Shown here piece after piece: positions 9,598-17,118 of a stretch of 47,421 nt of DNA; the first letter of the stretch is position 1; each line of letters begins with the position of its first letter. The stretch comes from Oceanobacillus neutriphilus (GTDB lineage Bacteria; Bacillota; Bacilli; Bacillales; Amphibacillaceae): assembly GCF_014645515.1 (NCBI RefSeq), contig NZ_BMLW01000024.1, positions 1-47,421 on the forward strand, in the 5' to 3' direction. A program made the translations under genes and the position numbers. The notes under the pieces are model-generated. The model saw only the letters and a list, made by a program, of their open reading frames with translations. It was not told where the DNA came from and searched no databases.

Positions 9598-9630
9598 AAA
9601 AGGGTTTCCGTATTTGGAAACCCTTTTTTT
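9598..9630. terminator. Terminator downstream of the gamma-SASP gene
   Basis: AAAAGGGTTTCC, 6-nt loop, GGAAACCCTTTTTTT: perfect 10-bp stem with A-run and T-run, able to work in both directions. Confidence 0.85.
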
Positions 9631-9644
9631 GGATAAAACAGATG

Positions 9645-9821
9645 TTATTGCTTGTTTTGTTGTGATTGTTGATTTTGCTTTTTCACTTGTTGTGCATCTG
9701 TTTCTGAAGCAAACTCAGTACCATATTGTCCTTGAGCTGCTTGTTGGTTTTGCTTTCTTACTTCAGCTGCGTTAGTTTTTGCAGGATTTTGTTGGTTTTG
9801 TTGATTTTGTTTTTTAGCCAT
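9645..9821 (-). CDS. sspE: Gamma-type small acid-soluble spore protein
   Basis: 58 residues, almost without aromatic or sulphur residues and very rich in Gln, Asn, Ala and Lys. It has two related blocks (KQNQQ...GTEFASETD AQQVKKQNQQ) of the kind found in SspE. These proteins are amino-acid stores in the spore core and are degraded by the germination protease Gpr; TEFASETD resembles the Gpr cleavage motif. The start is the ATG at 9821 preceded by GGAGGTGAT; an in-frame GTG further up overlaps that RBS and is unlikely. Expression in the forespore is expected, but I could not identify a clear sigma-G promoter by eye. Confidence 0.93.
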   Translation of the reverse strand: MAKKQNQQNQQNPAKTNAAEVRKQNQQAAQGQYGTEFASETDAQQVKKQNQQSQQNKQ

Positions 9822-9997
9822 CAATATCACCTCCGCAATAATTAATGTTTCCCGAAGCGTCTTTCTTTATCCAAACTTTTTCAAGAAATATTTTTAAAAA
9901 CTATTTAATCCCGGAAAACAAAGCATTACAGCCGCTTTTTTTGATGGTGTGAATTTTTAACAGATTTCATAATTAACGTACTGCCAGCATTCATATT

Positions 9998-11074
9998 TCA
10001 TTTTTCTTCTAAAAATGGGATCATTTTTTGATGTGGAACGGGAAAAGGATATTCCTTCAACTCCTCTATAGAAACAAATTTTAACCGGCTGTCCGATACC
10101 GTTTCTTGATTTGTTGTTGCTTTTCGCACATCTACATTCCAAATAATATGAGAAAAAACATGCTTAATAGCCGTGCATGAGCCTTTGATCTCGGCATCTA
10201 TCTTATAATTTTCCAGAAGCCAACGGTGCCAATCACTTTCTACAATTTCATCTGCAGGTATCATTGGAAATTGCCATAATCCGGCCAGCAGTCCAGAATC
10301 TGGCCTTTTTTCAATAACATATTTACCTTCCTTATTTTGGATAAGTAACGCAATATATTTCTTCTTCTGCTGTTTTTTTGCTTTCTTTTTTACTGGAAGA
10401 CTTTCCTGGATTCCTTCCACATATGCCTGACAATATTCCATCACGGGGCAAAACATGCACAAAGGCTGTTTTGGGGTGCAAATGGTTGCTCCTAAATCCA
10501 TAATGGCCTGATTAAAGGAGGATGGGTCTTCCTTTGAAATCATTTCTCCCACATAGTATTCGAATAATTTTTTTGTGGAGCTTTGCGTAATATCTTCTTC
10601 AATATGTAAAACCCGGGAAAAAACACGCATCACATTGCCATCTACTGCGGGAATCGGCTGGTTATAAGCAATCGAAAGAATCGCTCCTTTTGTATACGGT
10701 CCTATTCCCTTCAAGCTGCCGAGCTGCTTCGGATCATCGGGAATTTTCCCGTCATACGTTTCTACAACTTCACGTACTGCTGTTTGTAAATTTCTTGCGC
10801 GGGAATAATAACCTAACCCTTCCCATTGTTTTAAAACATCCTGCTGCTCTGCTTCAGCTAATTCATATACCGTTGGATATTTCTCCATAAACCGATTAAA
10901 ATAAGGAATGACCGTATCTACTTTCGTTTGCTGCAGCATAATTTCTGATACCCAGACGCGATAAGCGTTATTATTTTCACGCCAGGGCAGATTTCGTTTA
11001 TTTTCTTCATACCATCTGAGCAGGTCTTGTTGAAAAGCTGAAATATTTATATGTTCTAGCCTTTTATCATTCAT
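9998..11074 (-). CDS. mutY: A/G-specific adenine DNA glycosylase MutY
   Basis: 358 residues. It removes adenine mispaired with 8-oxoguanine. The HhH-GPD core has the catalytic glutamate E44 (SEIMLQQT), the hairpin LKGIGPYTKGAI and catalytic aspartate D145 (VDGNVMR). The [4Fe-4S] loop is C199-x6-C206-x2-C209-x5-C215. A C-terminal NUDIX-like domain (about 235-355) for 8-oxoG recognition contains KHVFSHIIW. Divergent from yfhP, as in B. subtilis (yfhQ = mutY). Confidence 0.96.
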   Translation of the reverse strand: MNDKRLEHINISAFQQDLLRWYEENKRNLPWRENNNAYRVWVSEIMLQQTKVDTVIPYFNRFMEKYPTVYELAEAEQQDVLKQWEGLGYYSRARNLQTAVREVVETYDGKIPDDPKQLGSLKGIGPYTKGAILSIAYNQPIPAVDGNVMRVFSRVLHIEEDITQSSTKKLFEYYVGEMISKEDPSSFNQAIMDLGATICTPKQPLCMFCPVMEYCQAYVEGIQESLPVKKKAKKQQKKKYIALLIQNKEGKYVIEKRPDSGLLAGLWQFPMIPADEIVESDWHRWLLENYKIDAEIKGSCTAIKHVFSHIIWNVDVRKATTNQETVSDSRLKFVSIEELKEYPFPVPHQKMIPFLEEK

Positions 11075-11146
11075 GTTTTCACTTCCTATGTGTTAAAATA
11101 GTATTGGATTGCTTTGATGGAAGCAACTTAAGGAGGATATATAGCT

Positions 11147-12136
11147 ATGGATACTGGTACGCATATAGTTATGGGTGTTGCACTGGGCGGTTTGGCAACA
11201 TTAGACCCTACTGTGCAAAGTAATCCTGCACTATTTCATGCTGTATTAGTTGGAACAGTCGTGGGATCACACGCTCCTGATTTTGATACAATATTTAAAT
11301 TAAAAAATAATGCAACTTATATAAGACAGCACCGGGGAGCATCGCATTCTCTGCCTGCTATTCTTATGTGGAGTCTGCTGGTATCTGGAGCAATTTATTT
11401 ATTTGTTCCAGAAGTAAGCTATCTGACTCTTTGGTTATGGACACTGTTAGCTGTGTCTATTCATGTATTTGTCGATTTATTTAATGCCTATGGTACACAG
11501 GCCTTCCGTCCATTCACCAAAAAATGGATTGCAAAAGGGTTTATTAATACATTTGACCCGTACATTTTTTTCTTGAATGTTGCCGGTATTATAGCCTGGG
11601 CGTTAGGTGCAAATCCAGGTTATACATGGCTCATTATTTATACGGTCATTGTACTATATTACATTAAACGTTACATGGACAAAAGGGAAATTGTTCAGAA
11701 AATCAAAGAATATTTACCGGATACAGAGATTGTCGCTACTTCCCCAACACTCAAGCAAAATTACTGGCGCGTTGCAATAACAACCAGCGACCGTTATTAT
11801 GTAGGCAGTGTTGAAAATCGGCATATTGAGATTGTTGATGAATTTTATCGTGTTCCATTACCTGATACAGATGTTATAAAAGCTGCTAAAAATGATAAAA
11901 ACATCTCTTCCTTTCTTAATTTTTCTCCAGTATACCGCTGGGAAATAAAAACAGATGAAGATGATGTTACAGAAGTCCGTTTTATCGACCTGCGTTATCG
12001 CAGTAAAGGATATTATCCATTTGTTGCCGTTGTGAAGCTGGATAAAAATCTGGAAGTAATCACTTCCTATACAGGTTGGATCTTCTCAGAACAGAAGCTT
12101 CAAAACAAACTGGTCCCAAGTGACTCAACCCCTTAA
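11147..12136 (+). CDS. yfhP: YfhP, membrane-bound metal-dependent hydrolase family
   Basis: 329 residues. The N-terminus shows the metal-ligand pattern of the YdjM/DUF457 family: DTGTHIVMGV, HAPDFDT, RQHRGASHS and HVFVDLFNAYGTQ. Four or five hydrophobic helices lie between residues 10 and 180, followed by a soluble C-terminal half. Length and place next to mutY match YfhP. The reaction is unknown; in B. subtilis yfhP has been linked to regulation of its neighbour genes. RBS AAGGAGGA 9 nt before ATG. Ends at the terminator 12241-12283. Confidence 0.88.
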   Translation: MDTGTHIVMGVALGGLATLDPTVQSNPALFHAVLVGTVVGSHAPDFDTIFKLKNNATYIRQHRGASHSLPAILMWSLLVSGAIYLFVPEVSYLTLWLWTLLAVSIHVFVDLFNAYGTQAFRPFTKKWIAKGFINTFDPYIFFLNVAGIIAWALGANPGYTWLIIYTVIVLYYIKRYMDKREIVQKIKEYLPDTEIVATSPTLKQNYWRVAITTSDRYYVGSVENRHIEIVDEFYRVPLPDTDVIKAAKNDKNISSFLNFSPVYRWEIKTDEDDVTEVRFIDLRYRSKGYYPFVAVVKLDKNLEVITSYTGWIFSEQKLQNKLVPSDSTP

Positions 12137-12240
12137 CAAGAAAAAGATGAATAACTTCTATATTCTCTTAAATTCTACAGAGACTCGTCATTCGATCAGG
12201 ACGTTTTTAGCAGAAGTTTCCATCCTCTATATGAAAAAGC

Positions 12241-12283
12241 AACAACTCAGGTGATGTAAAGTTTCACCTGAGTTGTTTTTATT
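12241..12283. terminator. Strong terminator between yfhP and yfhH
   Basis: ACAACTCAGGTGA pairs perfectly with TCACCTGAGTTGT, then a T-run on the plus strand. The genes on each side converge here, so it can serve both. Confidence 0.9.
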
Positions 12284-12615
12284 CAGATTACCTTTTTCCC
12301 TAATAAAGAAATTGGCAAAGCTTCTATATTTTCACTTTCTTCATCTAATAAATCAATCCGGTGACCCCAGGCAAATACCCCATTGACATAAGATATTTTG
12401 AATTTATAGCCTGTTTCCATTTTAAGCTGATAAATTTCTTCTTTTTTAAAATCATCCGGGCTCATTGTATATGCAAGAGCTACTTGCATTTTCCGTTCAC
12501 AAATTTGTACCTCCGAAACATTGCCAAGCTGTTCTGCTTTTTGGGCCTGTTCTTTTAACTTACCAATTTCCTGATGTAATTGTTCGATAGAATAATCGCT
12601 GTAACGAAATTTCAT
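12283..12615 (-). CDS. yfhH: YfhH family protein (DUF1811)
   Basis: 110-residue soluble protein. An N-terminal helical half (SIEQLHQEIGKLKEQAQKAEQLGNVSEVQICERKMQ as a helical hairpin) precedes a beta-rich C-terminal half. It is recognised as YfhH from length and from being directly downstream of recX, as in B. subtilis. Function unknown. RBS GGGGGAG before ATG. Confidence 0.85.
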   Translation of the reverse strand: MKFRYSDYSIEQLHQEIGKLKEQAQKAEQLGNVSEVQICERKMQVALAYTMSPDDFKKEEIYQLKMETGYKFKISYVNGVFAWGHRIDLLDEESENIEALPISLLGKKVI

Positions 12616-12675
12616 GCTTCTCCCCCCTGGCTTTCGATTCCTATTGTACCAAAATAATGTAGAGTTAACCTGAAT

Positions 12676-13497
12676 TTATTCTTGATTTTCTATATATTCA
12701 TTCACAAACTGCTGAATTTTATCAAAATGGAAGCCTTTCCTGTATAATCCTTCCATTACTTTTTGCTTCAGCTGGAAGCCTTCATATTTTTTCACATGCT
12801 TTTGGTATAGCTTTTCTCCTTGAAATTTCAATGCTTCCCATTCCTGATCTGTATTCTCTTCCTGGTCCATTGTCTGAATAGCCGCAAAGACAAGCTGCTG
12901 GTTAAATCCTTTTTGCAAAATCATATTTTTTGCCTGGTTTATTTGCTTTTGAAAAGAATCCTTCGAGGTTTGTTTTATTTTCTTTCCGAGCAGCTTTTGA
13001 ATTTTCTCTTTCTGCAGTGCAGGTGTATATTGTTCTAAAGCGTTTGCGGCTATCTCCCCGGTAATTCCTTTTTCAAATAATTCCTGCTCTATGATTTTTG
13101 GGCCCTTTGAGCTTGTATTCATACGTGAGCGTACAAACATATCTGCAAATTGCTGATCATCAAGGAGCTTTTCCTTTTTTAAGCGCTGCATAATAACAGG
13201 AATTTGTTCATCCTCTACCTCTTTTTTCTGCAAATACATGACAATTTCTTTTTCTGAGCGTATTCGATAGCTTAAAAAGTGTATAGTAAGGGTATATATT
13301 TTATGGAGATTGTCCTGTTCTTTTAGTGTTTCGATGAGCTGATTATCTAATTCCATTCCCTTTTCCAGCCGGAATTTAATTAGAATATCTTCATCAACAC
13401 TAAACCCATATTCATCACCAGTTGGTGTACTTAAAAATATATTATATCGATGCTTCTGTTTTTTTTGAGTTGTTATCCGGGTAATTTTTTTCAACAT
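12676..13497 (-). CDS. recX: Recombination regulator RecX
   Basis: 273 residues (B. subtilis RecX 264). RecX binds RecA filaments and modulates strand exchange. The protein is a chain of three-helix repeats. Typical stretches are LSYRIRSEKEIVMYL, QQFADMFVRSRMNTSSKGPKIIEQEL and the final MEGLYRKGFHFDKIQQFV. An RBS GAGAGGTG lies 4 nt before the ATG. Divergent from yfhF, with an 80-bp shared promoter region, and followed by yfhH after a short gap. Confidence 0.93.
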   Translation of the reverse strand: MLKKITRITTQKKQKHRYNIFLSTPTGDEYGFSVDEDILIKFRLEKGMELDNQLIETLKEQDNLHKIYTLTIHFLSYRIRSEKEIVMYLQKKEVEDEQIPVIMQRLKKEKLLDDQQFADMFVRSRMNTSSKGPKIIEQELFEKGITGEIAANALEQYTPALQKEKIQKLLGKKIKQTSKDSFQKQINQAKNMILQKGFNQQLVFAAIQTMDQEENTDQEWEALKFQGEKLYQKHVKKYEGFQLKQKVMEGLYRKGFHFDKIQQFVNEYIENQE

Positions 13498-13579
13498 CTT
13501 TCACCTCTCTTAACATCATAGCAAAATTTTTGGCAAACAGATAACAATAAAAAATATAATTAAAGGAGGTTTCTTCATT

Positions 13580-14494
13580 ATGAACATATTAATTTCCGGA
13601 GCTACGGGATTTTTAGGCAGTAAATTAGCTGCATATCTCACAGAGCTCAACCATAACCTATATATCCTGACCCGTTCCCCAGAGAAAAGGTCGAATACGT
13701 CACATATAACTTTTATTGATTATAATATGACTGCAAACGAACTTCCTCACATAGATGCTGTCATTAATTTGGCTGGCGAATCATTATTTGGATATTGGAC
13801 AAAGAAAAAGAAAGAAGCTATTCTCACAAGCCGTCTCCGCGTCACCAAATATCTCATTCAGCTGATGAAAGATATGAAGGAGAAACCAGAGGTATTTATC
13901 AGTGGATCAGCGGTGGGTTATTATGGGATGTCAGAGGATTTTATCTATACTGAGGCAACTGCACAGCCCGGGAATGACTTTCTTGCCTCTGTGACCAGAC
14001 AATGGGAGCAGGAAGCAAGCGCGGCAGAAAAAATGGGTATCCGCACGGTTTACGCGCGATTTGGTGTACTGCTTGGAAATGACGGTGGCGCCTTTCCGCT
14101 TATGTCATTACCTATTAAATTATATACTGGCGGACATATCAGCGATGGTGAACAATGGCTATCCTGGATTCACGTAAAGGATGCTGTCAAATTAATCACT
14201 TTTTGCCTGGAACATCAAACTTTACAAGGCCCTGTTAATGTGACTGCTCCAAACCCGAAACGGAATAAAGATTTTATGAAAAAAACAGCACATTTTTATA
14301 ACCGGCCAAATTGGCTGCATGTACCAGCTGTATTCTTTTATCTTACTTTAGGGGAAATGGCCCAGCTTATAGTAAAAGGGCAGTATGCTTATCCACAGAA
14401 GGCACTTCATAATGGATTCGAGTATGATTTTACATCTCTTGATCGAGCCTTATTGGACTTAAAAAATAATAAAACAAAGAGTACGGAAGTATAG
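13580..14494 (+). CDS. yfhF: YfhF, TIGR01777-type NAD-dependent epimerase/SDR
   Basis: 304 residues of an atypical short-chain dehydrogenase (SDR39U1-like). The Rossmann glycine motif GATGFLGSKL is at residues 8-17, the INLAGES strand at about 62-68, and SGSAVGYYG carries the tyrosine of the active-site region. The C-terminal DUF1731 region (LHNGFEYDF, LDRALLDL) is typical of the family. The substrate is unknown. Divergent from recX as in B. subtilis. RBS AAAGGAGG. Confidence 0.92.
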   Translation: MNILISGATGFLGSKLAAYLTELNHNLYILTRSPEKRSNTSHITFIDYNMTANELPHIDAVINLAGESLFGYWTKKKKEAILTSRLRVTKYLIQLMKDMKEKPEVFISGSAVGYYGMSEDFIYTEATAQPGNDFLASVTRQWEQEASAAEKMGIRTVYARFGVLLGNDGGAFPLMSLPIKLYTGGHISDGEQWLSWIHVKDAVKLITFCLEHQTLQGPVNVTAPNPKRNKDFMKKTAHFYNRPNWLHVPAVFFYLTLGEMAQLIVKGQYAYPQKALHNGFEYDFTSLDRALLDLKNNKTKSTEV

Positions 14495-14504
14495 ATTTCT
14501 AAAA

Positions 14505-14546
14505 CAAGGGGCATGTTACCGTTCTACTTATCAGCATGCTCCTTTG
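14505..14546 (+). terminator. Probable terminator of yfhF
   Basis: CAAGGGGCATG pairs with CATGCTCCTTTG (one bulge, one mismatch). There is only a weak T-run, so this is tentative. Confidence 0.4.
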
Positions 14547-14578
14547 TCAATTTCGCTCTTATTACATCTTTTAGCGGT

Positions 14579-15787
14579 TTACTTTTGATCTTTTTTTAAT
14601 TCTTGTTGGATTACATCTAATTGTGTTGCTGTGAATCCAGTTGCGTGCATAATAGCAGCATGCTCCACCCCCTGCTCCAACAAGCGCAAGGCCATCTGTT
14701 TAGCGGATTGCTCCAAAGCAGATTCCGCCGCTTTTCTTTTGGTTTCTTCTTCTTCCATTTTTGCTCTAATTTCTTGATTACGCGTCAATATTTCCTGATT
14801 TCGTGTCTCCATTTCTTGATTCTGCTTCTCGACTTCTTCTTTCTGCATTTCCACCATTTTTTTCTGAGCTCTTATTTCTTCCATTTCCTGTTCTAACTGT
14901 TCTCTGTCCACGCGCTTGGATTGTTCATCTAAAATTTGCTTTAGGCGCGCTTCATATTCCAGACGCTCTTCTTTCGTCCGGCTCAAATCTTCCCAAACCC
15001 GCATAGCAATATTTAAAGACTTATCCTCCACCGCAATCTCCTCCAATTCTTGGTAAATATCATCGTAAAAATGATTCTTACGCCGGTCTACTGTTCCGAG
15101 CAGCAGGAGCCAGCGAGTTAAAACATCCTCCCATGGATTGAGCTGGTTATTCTTCCAGGCAGTGATTAATTTAGGAATTTCCACAAAATGAAATTCAATT
15201 TTATCCGTTAAGGGATATTTCTTCTCCATTTCATATAAACGGAAGATATGATGATAGGCGTCCGTTTCCTTCAACAAATTAAAATGCATGATGTTAATAC
15301 TGATAACCGGATACAATGCCTTATAATTTTGTCCTTCTTTCAGCTGTTCTGAGAAAATCCGCGACCAGTAATATAAAGCTCTGTTAACCATATTATACTC
15401 ATTGTTGATTTGAATTTCTATGTTTACAATTTCTTTATTTTCTGTCTCGATAAGAAGATCCAACCTTGATTTTTTATCCTCTTCATACTCGCCGCCGATT
15501 TCAATATTTTGAAAGAAAAGCTGTTTGACCGGACTTCTTCCTGACTTTGTTAAAATCGCATTGAGAAAAACAACTGTAATTTCCTTATTCTTCTCGCTTC
15601 CAAACAATTGCTTGAAGGCATAGTCCACTTTTAAATCCATTAGTTGAATATCTTGTATTTGTTCTAATGCTTTCTTTGTTCTCCCTTTTCTCTTTTGGTA
15701 CTTATTGTATGACTTTGAGTCTTCCAGAACACATAAAGATGATATTTCTCGTGAGGAGTATACTTTGCGAAGGTAAATTTGAGGCAT
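14579..15787 (-). CDS. Rpn family recombination-promoting nuclease (PD-(D/E)XK)
   Basis: 402 residues. Residues 50-265 match the Rpn/YhgA-like transposase_31 nuclease family: MDLKVDYAFKQLFGSEKN, then the active-site strand RLDLLIET and the NIEIQ motif (D...E-x-Q), an accepted variant of the PD-(D/E)XK centre. Rpn proteins of E. coli are endonucleases that raise RecA-independent recombination. Residues 270-375 are a long Glu/Gln-rich coiled coil with short internal repeats (NQEILTRNQEIRAK). The first ATG is kept because AAAGGA precedes it and the promoter maps just upstream; MDLK at residue 50 is the alternative. No transposase ends or inverted repeats flank it. A LexA-like box in its promoter suggests SOS induction. 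Confidence 0.85.
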   Translation of the reverse strand: MPQIYLRKVYSSREISSLCVLEDSKSYNKYQKRKGRTKKALEQIQDIQLMDLKVDYAFKQLFGSEKNKEITVVFLNAILTKSGRSPVKQLFFQNIEIGGEYEEDKKSRLDLLIETENKEIVNIEIQINNEYNMVNRALYYWSRIFSEQLKEGQNYKALYPVISINIMHFNLLKETDAYHHIFRLYEMEKKYPLTDKIEFHFVEIPKLITAWKNNQLNPWEDVLTRWLLLLGTVDRRKNHFYDDIYQELEEIAVEDKSLNIAMRVWEDLSRTKEERLEYEARLKQILDEQSKRVDREQLEQEMEEIRAQKKMVEMQKEEVEKQNQEMETRNQEILTRNQEIRAKMEEEETKRKAAESALEQSAKQMALRLLEQGVEHAAIMHATGFTATQLDVIQQELKKDQK

Positions 15788-15848
15788 AAAAACACATCCT
15801 TTTATTTGATTATTATGAGGAAATTTTCTGAGGTGAGATTCTAATTAC

Positions 15849-15877
15849 ATTATAAAGAACAAACGTTCCCTTATCAA
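15849..15877 (-). promoter_or_regulatory. Promoter of the Rpn gene with embedded LexA-type box
   Basis: Minus-strand -35 TTGATA (15872-15877), a 17-nt spacer and a perfect -10 TATAAT (15849-15854). The spacer contains GAAC-AAAC-GTTC (15857-15868). On the plus strand AGAACAAACGTTCC matches 13 of 14 positions of the Bacillus SOS consensus CGAACRNRYGTTYC. Start codon lies about 60 nt downstream. Confidence 0.75.
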
Positions 15878-16160
15878 GTAATTTTTTCTCCATTATTACT
15901 TCGTAGTAATTACTATCTTCTACTTTTCGCATGCTTCAATCGTATCTTACGCTGGTCAACGACTACTTCTAAGGGTTAAAAAAATCATATAAATTTTAAG
16001 CTTTTTTTACAAAAAAACACTTGCATTTTACCGAAAAAATCATACAATAAAATTATTAAAAATAAATTTGAAAAGAGCTGATCAGCAACCTCTTTCGGTT
16101 GTGCAGAGATAAGATTAATTAAATAGGGAAGGCAAATGGTGCGCCACCGGGGTTTCCTGG
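15878..16160. other. Intergenic region, mostly AT-rich
   Basis: Contains a small hairpin ATTACT-TCGT-AGTAAT near 15897-15914 and a lysine/phenylalanine-rich AT stretch. I see no gene with a ribosome binding site. Confidence 0.5.
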
Positions 16161-16228
16161 TTCTAGCGGGTTCGATTCCCGCCCCGAATTTTTGTTTCAA
16201 TGCTACTTTTAAAATAAAAATTCGAGGG
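16161..16228 (+). other. tRNA-like T-arm and 3' acceptor fragment
   Basis: GCGGG-TTCGATT-CCCGC (16166-16182) is a perfect tRNA T-arm with the invariant TTCGA loop. CCCGAATT follows, where an acceptor 3' strand would be. No matching 5' acceptor, D-arm or regular 7-nt anticodon loop lies upstream, so it is not an intact tRNA. A complement of the would-be acceptor strand, AAAAATTCGAGGG, lies downstream at 16216-16228 instead. It could be a decayed tRNA (for example an old integration scar) or part of an unknown RNA. Confidence 0.4.
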
Positions 16229-16275
16229 TGGGCGACTCACTTACTGCGTTTATTTTGCGTGTAAGTATACCCGCC
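16227..16275 (+). promoter_or_regulatory. Structured leader upstream of an acetyltransferase gene
   Basis: Two stacked stems: GGTGGG (16227-16232) with CCCGCC (16270-16275), and ACTTAC (16239-16244) with GTAAGT (16261-16266), separated by an asymmetric internal loop. The RBS GGAGGG follows after a few bases. No known riboswitch class is recognised. Confidence 0.35.
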
Positions 16276-16296
16276 TGGAAAAAGGAGGGTATTTTT

Positions 16297-16860
16297 ATGC
16301 TGAAAATGCGTGATTTACTAGAAGTGCCTATGTTATTTGAATTTATGATTGACCCTGAGGTGTTTCCATATGTCAGGAAAAAAGCAACAACCGTTGATGA
16401 ATTCTATTTCCTGACAAAACAAACGATCGAAGCGGAAGACCGGGGAGAATTAATTTCACGGACGATTTTAGATGAATACCAACAGCCGATTGGCACCATT
16501 AACCTTTTTGATATTGAAGATAATTATGGTTTTTTAGCTACTTGGCTCGGAAAACCGTACTTTGGTAAAGGATATAACCGTCAAGCTAAAGATGCCTTCT
16601 TTCATGAGCTTTTTACAACCAAAGGAATTGACGGCATCTTTATGAAAGTGCAAAAAAGCAACAAGCGCTCATTAAAAGCCGTTATGAAGCTTCCCTATGT
16701 CACTGCTGCTAATGAACTGTATAAATCTATGTATGAACGCATTAACATAAATTCCAATGAAGTGATGTACGATCTGTTTGTAATAACGAAGGAACATTAT
16801 CTGTCTTATCATCAATTCCATTCGGAAGCTGCTGTCAATACTGATGAGGAAGTATCTTAA
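16297..16860 (+). CDS. GNAT family N-acetyltransferase (RimJ-like)
   Basis: 187 residues from the ATG at 16297, which follows GGAGGG at 8 nt; an upstream in-frame extension runs through the leader structure and is unlikely. The fold follows the RimJ/RimL branch: DPEVFPYVRKKATTVDEFYFL, a central RTILDEYQQPIGTINLFDIE strand pair, LGKPYFGKGYNRQAKDAFF as the acetyl-CoA loop, and VQKSNKRSLKAVMKL as the conserved Asn-Ser region. The substrate is unknown. It stands alone and ends at a perfect bidirectional terminator. Confidence 0.85.
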   Translation: MLKMRDLLEVPMLFEFMIDPEVFPYVRKKATTVDEFYFLTKQTIEAEDRGELISRTILDEYQQPIGTINLFDIEDNYGFLATWLGKPYFGKGYNRQAKDAFFHELFTTKGIDGIFMKVQKSNKRSLKAVMKLPYVTAANELYKSMYERININSNEVMYDLFVITKEHYLSYHQFHSEAAVNTDEEVS

Positions 16861-16865
16861 CATAA

Positions 16866-16902
16866 ATAAGCCTTAAGAAATCCACGATTTCTTAAGGCTT
16901 AT
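16866..16902. terminator. Bidirectional terminator
   Basis: Perfect 17-bp stem ATAAGCCTTAAGAAATC / GATTTCTTAAGGCTTAT with a 3-nt CAC loop. It is flanked by AT runs and lies between convergent genes. Confidence 0.85.
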
Positions 16903-16926
16903 ATTTTGAGTATTCATCAAAAATAT

Positions 16927-17106
16927 CTAATCTTCCCCTATTTTCTTATCCTGCTTTTTTGGAAGTCTTCCTGCCTTTTTGGCAGATTCTCTAAGCAAGA
17001 ATTCAACGTGACTGTTGACACTCCGGAATTCATCCTTTGCCCAGCGCTGTAAAATATCATAGAGCTCGGGATCTATACGTAATGGAAAGTTTTTCTTCTT
17101 AGCCAT
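16927..17106 (-). CDS. Arc-like ribbon-helix-helix DNA-binding protein
   Basis: 59-residue protein starting MAKKKNFPLRIDPELYDILQ. The beta strand NFPLRID followed by two helices (PELYDILQRWAKDEF, SVNSHVEFLLRESAKKAG) is the ribbon-helix-helix fold of the Arc/CopG class; the strand would contact the DNA major groove as a dimer. The C-terminal tail is basic. The gene begins 12 nt after the SPFH gene stop and is very probably co-transcribed with it. Similar small proteins follow SPFH genes in other Bacillaceae. It may regulate the operon; the operator is unknown. It lacks a toxin partner. Confidence 0.85.
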   Translation of the reverse strand: MAKKKNFPLRIDPELYDILQRWAKDEFRSVNSHVEFLLRESAKKAGRLPKKQDKKIGED

Positions 17107-17118
17107 AGTAAGCCCTGC

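Noticed and set aside
14579..15787. Insertion-sequence transposase
   Set aside because: The family is sometimes annotated as transposase, but there are no terminal inverted repeats or target duplications, and the protein is a PD-(D/E)XK nuclease of the Rpn type.
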